From Solirubrobacteraceae bacterium (GTDB taxonomy: Bacteria; Actinomycetota; Thermoleophilia; Solirubrobacterales; Solirubrobacteraceae): a DNA stretch of 8,709 bases. Location of the stretch: the NCBI GenBank assembly GCA_025935735.1, contig JAICUS010000232.1:1-8709 (forward strand), read 5' to 3'. A program made the translations under genes and the position numbers. The notes beneath the pieces are model-generated. The model did not search any database. It was not told the origin of the DNA and saw nothing but the letters and a program-made list of their open reading frames with translations. Positions 5,987 to 8,709 of the stretch are shown here, one piece after another; the first letter of the stretch is position 1; each line of letters begins with the position of its first letter.

Positions 5987-6480
5987 CACGCGCGCCCGAA
6001 GGTCTCGGCCGCGGCCTGGGTGCGCAGCTCGCCGAGGCGCTCGAGCTGGGAGCGCGCGCGGTCGGCCAGCTCGCCGAAGTCGATGTCGGCGAGCCGCGGG
6101 TCGCCGCCCCGGGTCTCGGACAGCGAAACCCAGAGAGAGAGTTTGCCAGTGACCCCGAGAATCAGTGACTCGATCTCCTCCAGGCGGCCGAGCGCGTGGC
6201 GGTCGAGCAGCCAGGGCAGCGGCAGCACGCGGCGCGCCTTCTCCACCCCCCACCCGGCGAGCATCCGCAGGTGGTCGCGGCCCATCTCGAGACGGTCCAT
6301 GACCTCCTGGAGCGTGTCGCGGTCGGCCGCGATCTCGCCGGCGATCTCGGCCATCTCGGCGCCGTAGCCGTTGCCCTCGTTGTCGCGCGCGATGCGCCGC
6401 GCGAGGTCGAGCCCGGCGGTCGCGCCGGCCAGGTGGTCGTTGAGGTAGGTGGAAAGTCGATCCCCGTTGAGCAGCAGCAC
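5986..6480 (-). CDS. Uncharacterised helical protein, first gene of the Ku operon
   Basis: This 164-residue protein is not one I can assign to a named family. It looks entirely alpha-helical, with amphipathic stretches at about 8-33, 38-65, 68-87, 92-121 and 134-162. Heptad-like Leu/Ala/Ile patterns suggest a helical bundle. The stretch EEIESLILGVTGKLSLWVSL (101-120) is the most hydrophobic but too polar for a clear membrane helix. There is no signal peptide, no cysteine, and no di-iron E-x-x-H motif. The frame opens at a GTG at 6480 preceded by GAGGAG with about 4 nt spacing; this is short, but the best site available. Its TGA overlaps the ATG of ku paralogue 1 by one base, so it is made from the same message and probably in fixed ratio with Ku. 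An accessory role in end joining is inferred from this coupling alone. An unrelated housekeeping role is equally possible. Confidence 0.75.
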   Translation of the reverse strand: MLLLNGDRLSTYLNDHLAGATAGLDLARRIARDNEGNGYGAEMAEIAGEIAADRDTLQEVMDRLEMGRDHLRMLAGWGVEKARRVLPLPWLLDRHALGRLEEIESLILGVTGKLSLWVSLSETRGGDPRLADIDFGELADRARSQLERLGELRTQAAAETFGRA

Positions 6481-6521
6481 GAGGCTCCTCTACCCGCGCC
6501 CGGGCTTCTAGGCTTCATCGC
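6481..6521. promoter_or_regulatory. 41-bp divergent control region between the Ku operon and the efflux pump
   Basis: Two genes start outwards from this gap, so both promoters must lie in it or reach into the flanking coding sequence. It contains GAGGCTCCTC (6481-6490, which gives the GAGGAG ribosome site on the minus strand) and the palindrome GCCCGGGC (6498-6505). TAGGCT at 6510-6515 is a possible -10 element for the rightward gene. If so, the efflux message would be nearly leaderless, in keeping with the absence of a Shine-Dalgarno sequence before 6522. No confident -35 element is seen. Confidence 0.45.
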
Positions 6522-8033
6522 ATGGCGACGACGCAGCAGGAGAACACCGGAGCGGGACTCGACCGCGAGGTGATGCTCGTCGCGACGGTGGTCGTGCTCG
6601 GCGCGATCATGTCGATCCTCGACGTGACGGTCGTCAACGTGGCGATCAACACGCTCGCGAAGGAGTTCAAGACCACCCTGCCGACGATCCAGTGGGTGGC
6701 CACCGGCTACACGCTGGCGCTGGCCACGGTGATCCCGCTGACCGGCTGGGCGGCGGACCGGTTCGGCACCAAGCGGCTGTACATGATCTCGCTGGTCCTG
6801 TTCGCCTGCGGCTCGGCGCTGTCCGGGCTCGCCTGGTCGGCCGAGTCGCTGATCGCCTTCCGCGTCCTGCAGGGCTTCGGCGGCGGCATGATCATGCCGG
6901 CGGGCATGACGATCCTCACCCGCGCCGCCGGCACCGACCGGGTCGGCCGCGTGATGGCGATCATCGGCGTGCCGATGCTGCTGGGTCCGATCTGCGGGCC
7001 GATCCTCGGCGGCTGGCTGATCACCTCGTTCTCCTGGCGCTGGATCTTCTTCATCAACCTGCCGATCGCCGTCGCGGCGGTCACCGCGGCCTGGCGGATC
7101 CTGCCGCGCGACGTGTCCAAGCACGACGAGCGGCTCGACGTGCTGGGCTTCCTGCTGCTCTCGCCCAGCCTCGCCGCGATCATCTACGGGCTGGCCGAGT
7201 CCGGCTCCTCCGGCGGCTTCGGCACGGCCAAGGTGATCGTCCCGATCGTCTGCGGCGCGATCGTCCTGACGCTGTTCGTCTTCCACGAGCTGCGCGCGAC
7301 GCAGCCGCTGATCGACCTGCGGCTGTATCTGAATCGCATCTTCACGGTCTCGTCGATCACGCTGGTCCTGCTGGTGGTCAGCGTCTTCGGCGGCATGCTG
7401 CTGCTGCCGCTGTACCTGCAGGTGGTGCGCGGCGAGTCGGCGATGGACACCGGCCTGCTGCTCGCGCCGCAGGGGTTCGGGGCGATGCTCTCGATGCCGA
7501 TCGCCGGCCGGCTGACCGACCGCACCGGGGTGGGCAAGATCGTGCCGTTCGGCCTCGTCCTGGTCGGGCTCTCGTTCCTGGCGCTGACCCAGCTGTCGGC
7601 CGACACGTCCTACGTGTGGTTCGGCGTCGTGCTGTGGGTGATGGGCCTCGGGATGGGCGCGACGATGATGCCCACGTTCTCCGGGGCGATGCAGACGCTG
7701 CGCCAGTCCGACGTCGCGCGGGCGAGCACGACGCTGAACATCCAGCAGCAGGTGGGCGCGTCGATCGGCACCGCCGTGCTCAGCGTGCTGCTGGCCAACG
7801 CGATCTCCTCGCGCCTCGGCGGCCACGGCGGCATCGGCGGCGCCACCGCGGCGGTCCCGCCGGGGCAGCGGGCGGCGGTCATGGAGAAGCTGGCGGACGC
7901 GTTCGGCCACACCTACTGGTGGGCGCTCGCGCTGGTCATCGTGGCGTTCTGCGTGGCCACGCCGCTGCTGCCCAAACGCAAGCCGGCGCCGGTCGGCGAC
8001 GCGTCCGACGCGCCGCCCATGCTCATGGGCTGA
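6522..8033 (+). CDS. DHA2 family (EmrB/QacA-type) MFS drug efflux transporter
   Basis: This intact 503-residue inner-membrane protein has about 14 hydrophobic segments. Such proteins are proton antiporters exporting drugs or other small hydrophobic compounds. The hallmarks appear in order: LDVTVVNVAI in helix 1 (33-42), motif A GWAADRFGTKR (75-85), motif B RVLQGFGGG (114-122), and antiporter motif C GPICGPILGG (155-164). WRWIFFINLPI opens helix 6, and PLIDLRLYLNRIF lies between helices 8 and 9. Helix 13 (NIQQQVGASIGTAVLSVLL) is followed by an outside loop, helix 14, and a short cytoplasmic tail. The substrate cannot be told from sequence. The ATG at 6522 places a normal short N-terminal tail before helix 1. 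No Shine-Dalgarno sequence is visible. The gene diverges from the Ku operon and its stop overlaps the cupin start (TGATG). It offers a same-family internal reference for the broken copy at 3094-3990. Confidence 0.93.
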   Translation: MATTQQENTGAGLDREVMLVATVVVLGAIMSILDVTVVNVAINTLAKEFKTTLPTIQWVATGYTLALATVIPLTGWAADRFGTKRLYMISLVLFACGSALSGLAWSAESLIAFRVLQGFGGGMIMPAGMTILTRAAGTDRVGRVMAIIGVPMLLGPICGPILGGWLITSFSWRWIFFINLPIAVAAVTAAWRILPRDVSKHDERLDVLGFLLLSPSLAAIIYGLAESGSSGGFGTAKVIVPIVCGAIVLTLFVFHELRATQPLIDLRLYLNRIFTVSSITLVLLVVSVFGGMLLLPLYLQVVRGESAMDTGLLLAPQGFGAMLSMPIAGRLTDRTGVGKIVPFGLVLVGLSFLALTQLSADTSYVWFGVVLWVMGLGMGATMMPTFSGAMQTLRQSDVARASTTLNIQQQVGASIGTAVLSVLLANAISSRLGGHGGIGGATAAVPPGQRAAVMEKLADAFGHTYWWALALVIVAFCVATPLLPKRKPAPVGDASDAPPMLMG

Positions 8034-8410
8034 TGCGGCTGCGGCGGCTGCCGGCCGAGCCGGACGCGGTCGCGCCCGACGGCTCGGCGGTGCGCGTGCT
8101 GCTCGCGCTGGGCGGCGGGAGCATGGCGCACTTCGAGCTGGCGGCCGGGCAGACCTCCCTGGCGGTCCGCCACCGCACGGTCGAGGAGCTCTGGTACTTC
8201 GTCGGCGGCCGCGGAGAGATGTGGCGGCGCGACGCTGGCGGGCGCGAGGCGGTCGACGCGGTCGAGCCGGGCGTCAGCCTCGACATCCCGCTGGGCACGA
8301 GCTTCCAGTTCCGCGCGCTGGGCACCGAGCCGCTGCGCGCGGTCGGCGTGACCATGCCGCCATGGCCGGGGGAGGACGAGGCGGAGCTCGTGGACGGCCC
8401 CTGGAGCTAG
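8033..8410 (+). CDS. Cupin-fold protein with incomplete metal site
   Basis: This 125-residue single-domain cupin is coupled to the efflux gene, since its ATG shares the A of the upstream TGA. Cupin motif 1, G-x5-H-x-H-x3-E-x6-G, aligns to G39-G58. His47 and Glu51 are kept, but the first His is Val45. Motif 2, G-x5-P-x-G-x2-H-x3-N, aligns to G80, P86 and G88, with Phe91 in place of His and Ala95 in place of Asn. Two of the four usual metal ligands are therefore gone. The protein may be non-metal, use other ligands, or act by binding a small molecule. The phrase EELWYFVGGRGEMWRRD is typical of small actinobacterial cupins of unknown substrate. The coupling suggests it handles or senses the compound exported by the pump, but this is inference. 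No signal peptide is seen, so it is probably cytosolic. The stop is TAG at 8408-8410. Confidence 0.85.
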   Translation: MRLRRLPAEPDAVAPDGSAVRVLLALGGGSMAHFELAAGQTSLAVRHRTVEELWYFVGGRGEMWRRDAGGREAVDAVEPGVSLDIPLGTSFQFRALGTEPLRAVGVTMPPWPGEDEAELVDGPWS

Positions 8411-8430
8411 GCGGGAGCCCGGATCGCGGT

Positions 8431-8498
8431 GCGCAGATGGGTGTCCTGCGCCGTGCGGGGCCCGGCGAACGGCCGGCTGGGTAGGCCGGCGGTCGGGC
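8431..8498 (+). terminator. Clustered GC hairpins after the pump-cupin operon, candidate terminator
   Basis: GCGCAG (8431-8436) pairs with CTGCGC (8446-8451). GCCGGC (8472-8477) pairs with GCCGGC (8485-8490) across a 7-nt loop, and outer arms GCCCG (8460-8464) and CGGGC (8494-8498) could enclose it. Two T residues follow. These stems are short, GC-rich DNA forms them easily, and there is no T-run, so the call is tentative. Position after the last gene of a two-gene unit is the main support. Confidence 0.35.
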
Positions 8499-8568
8499 TT
8501 GGGTCGATCTCGAGGGTCGGGTATGGGCGTTTTGCCCGCAGCATCACGAGATTCGATCAGTACCGCGC

Positions 8569-8623
8569 ACCGCGACGATGCACCCCTTTCACGTGTGTGC
8601 ACTAAGTCGCGGTATACGCGACT
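8569..8623. repeat. Interlocking inverted repeats (two mutually exclusive hairpins)
   Basis: ACCGCGAC (8569-8576) is the reverse complement of GTCGCGGT (8606-8613). Nested inside, TGCAC (8579-8583) pairs with GTGCA (8597-8601). The same right arm takes part in a second dyad, AGTCGCG (8605-8611) with CGCGACT (8617-8623), around the loop GTATA. TACCGCG (8561-8567) could also pair with CGCGGTA (8609-8615). Sharing of one arm between alternative stems resembles attenuators and riboswitch expression platforms. As DNA, the 19-bp element at 8605-8623 could instead be an operator. Confidence 0.5.
8588..8618 (+). promoter_or_regulatory. Weak promoter-like pair of hexamers
   Basis: TTCACG (8588-8593) and TATACG (8613-8618) are 19 bp apart and resemble -35 and -10 boxes facing right. 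The -10-like box lies in the loop of the 8605-8623 dyad, so a protein bound to that dyad would block it. The spacing is longer than ideal and the -35 match is poor. Confidence 0.25.
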
Positions 8624-8709
8624 GAAGTGACTCAACCGGAATAGTCGGGATTGGCGATCGATCACCCGACCCGCCCGGCCGCCAGGAGGGACCACCGCCC
8701 TACCCAGCC

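Larger units (their letters stand above)
8411..8709. other. Gene-free, lower-GC region at the right edge
   Basis: I see no convincing gene on either strand here; the long leftward frame crossing 7913-8695 is an antisense shadow of the cupin and pump genes. GC falls to about 55% over 8581-8640, in sharp contrast to the rest of the window. Besides the hairpins near 8431-8498 it holds interlocking inverted repeats at 8561-8623, a weak promoter-like pair, and AGGAGG at 8684-8689 on the + strand. No ATG, GTG or TTG follows that AGGAGG within the remaining 20 bases. The region is best read as a control region or leader for a gene beyond the edge. Confidence 0.55.

Noticed and set aside
5222..6253. 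Longer frame upstream of ku paralogue 1 as an N-terminal extension
   Set aside because: The extra residues are Arg/Ala/Gly-rich shadow sequence antisense-like to composition, and overlap the well-supported 164-residue gene in another frame. The ATG at 5986 gives the normal Ku N-terminus.
6162..7910. Long leftward frame of 582 residues
   Set aside because: It is a His/Arg/Asp-rich antisense shadow of the DHA2 pump and the helical protein, common in GC-rich DNA, with no domain character.
8541..8623. tRNA or other standard RNA gene in the right-edge region
   Set aside because: The stems do not form a cloverleaf, there is no GTTCRA-type T-loop in the right place and no acceptor pairing.
7913..8695. 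Leftward frame of 260 residues across the cupin and right-edge region
   Set aside because: It is antisense to the cupin and the end of the pump. The part over the gene-free region is Arg/Pro-rich without recognisable domains or a ribosome site.
8684..8709. Start of a new rightward gene after AGGAGG
   Set aside because: No ATG, GTG or TTG follows within a workable distance before the window ends, so no gene can be placed.

Overview
The window is very GC-rich (coding stretches roughly 70-80% by eye), with strongly G/C-ending codons, TGATG gene junctions and few AT-rich gaps. Together with the families present (tandem bacterial Ku genes, DUF5996, DUF3303, DHA2 efflux pumps, an Asp-box secreted protein), this suggests a high-GC actinobacterium, perhaps of the Thermoleophilia/Solirubrobacterales type. 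The taxonomic placement is inference, because no rRNA or taxon-specific marker lies in the window.

Layout. (1) 2-1849, +: the 3' part of a secreted Asp-box (BNR/sialidase-fold) protein whose start lies off the left edge, followed by a strong GC-rich terminator-like hairpin. (2) 1900-2116: an operator-like cluster of overlapping dyads and a doubtful 59-residue Arg-rich ORF. (3) 2117-3034, -: a DUF5996 protein, with a perfect 14-bp palindrome just upstream of its start. (4) 3094-3990, +: a decayed DHA2 major-facilitator gene lacking both ends and an internal transmembrane section. (5) 4134-6480, -: a tightly packed operon transcribed leftwards. Its order is an uncharacterised 164-residue helical protein, Ku paralogue 1, Ku paralogue 2 and a small DUF3303 protein. 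The first three genes overlap by one base at TGATG junctions, and the DUF3303 gene follows 12 nt later. (6) 6522-8410, +: an intact 14-helix DHA2 efflux pump, divergent from the Ku operon across only 41 bp, with a cupin-fold gene coupled to it by another TGATG. (7) 8411-8709: about 300 bp without a convincing gene, clearly lower in GC, holding a terminator-like structure and a set of mutually exclusive inverted repeats.

How the parts may work together. The Ku pair is the DNA-end-binding part of bacterial non-homologous end joining. Two different Ku subunits made from one message suggest a heterodimer or two specialised rings. The helical protein translated ahead of them is the most interesting unknown, as a candidate accessory factor of end joining. 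No LigD-type ligase is present, so it would have to be encoded elsewhere. The efflux pump and cupin form a separate divergent unit that may share a control region with the Ku operon. The second, broken efflux gene and the palindrome beside it look like the relic of an older regulator-transporter locus.
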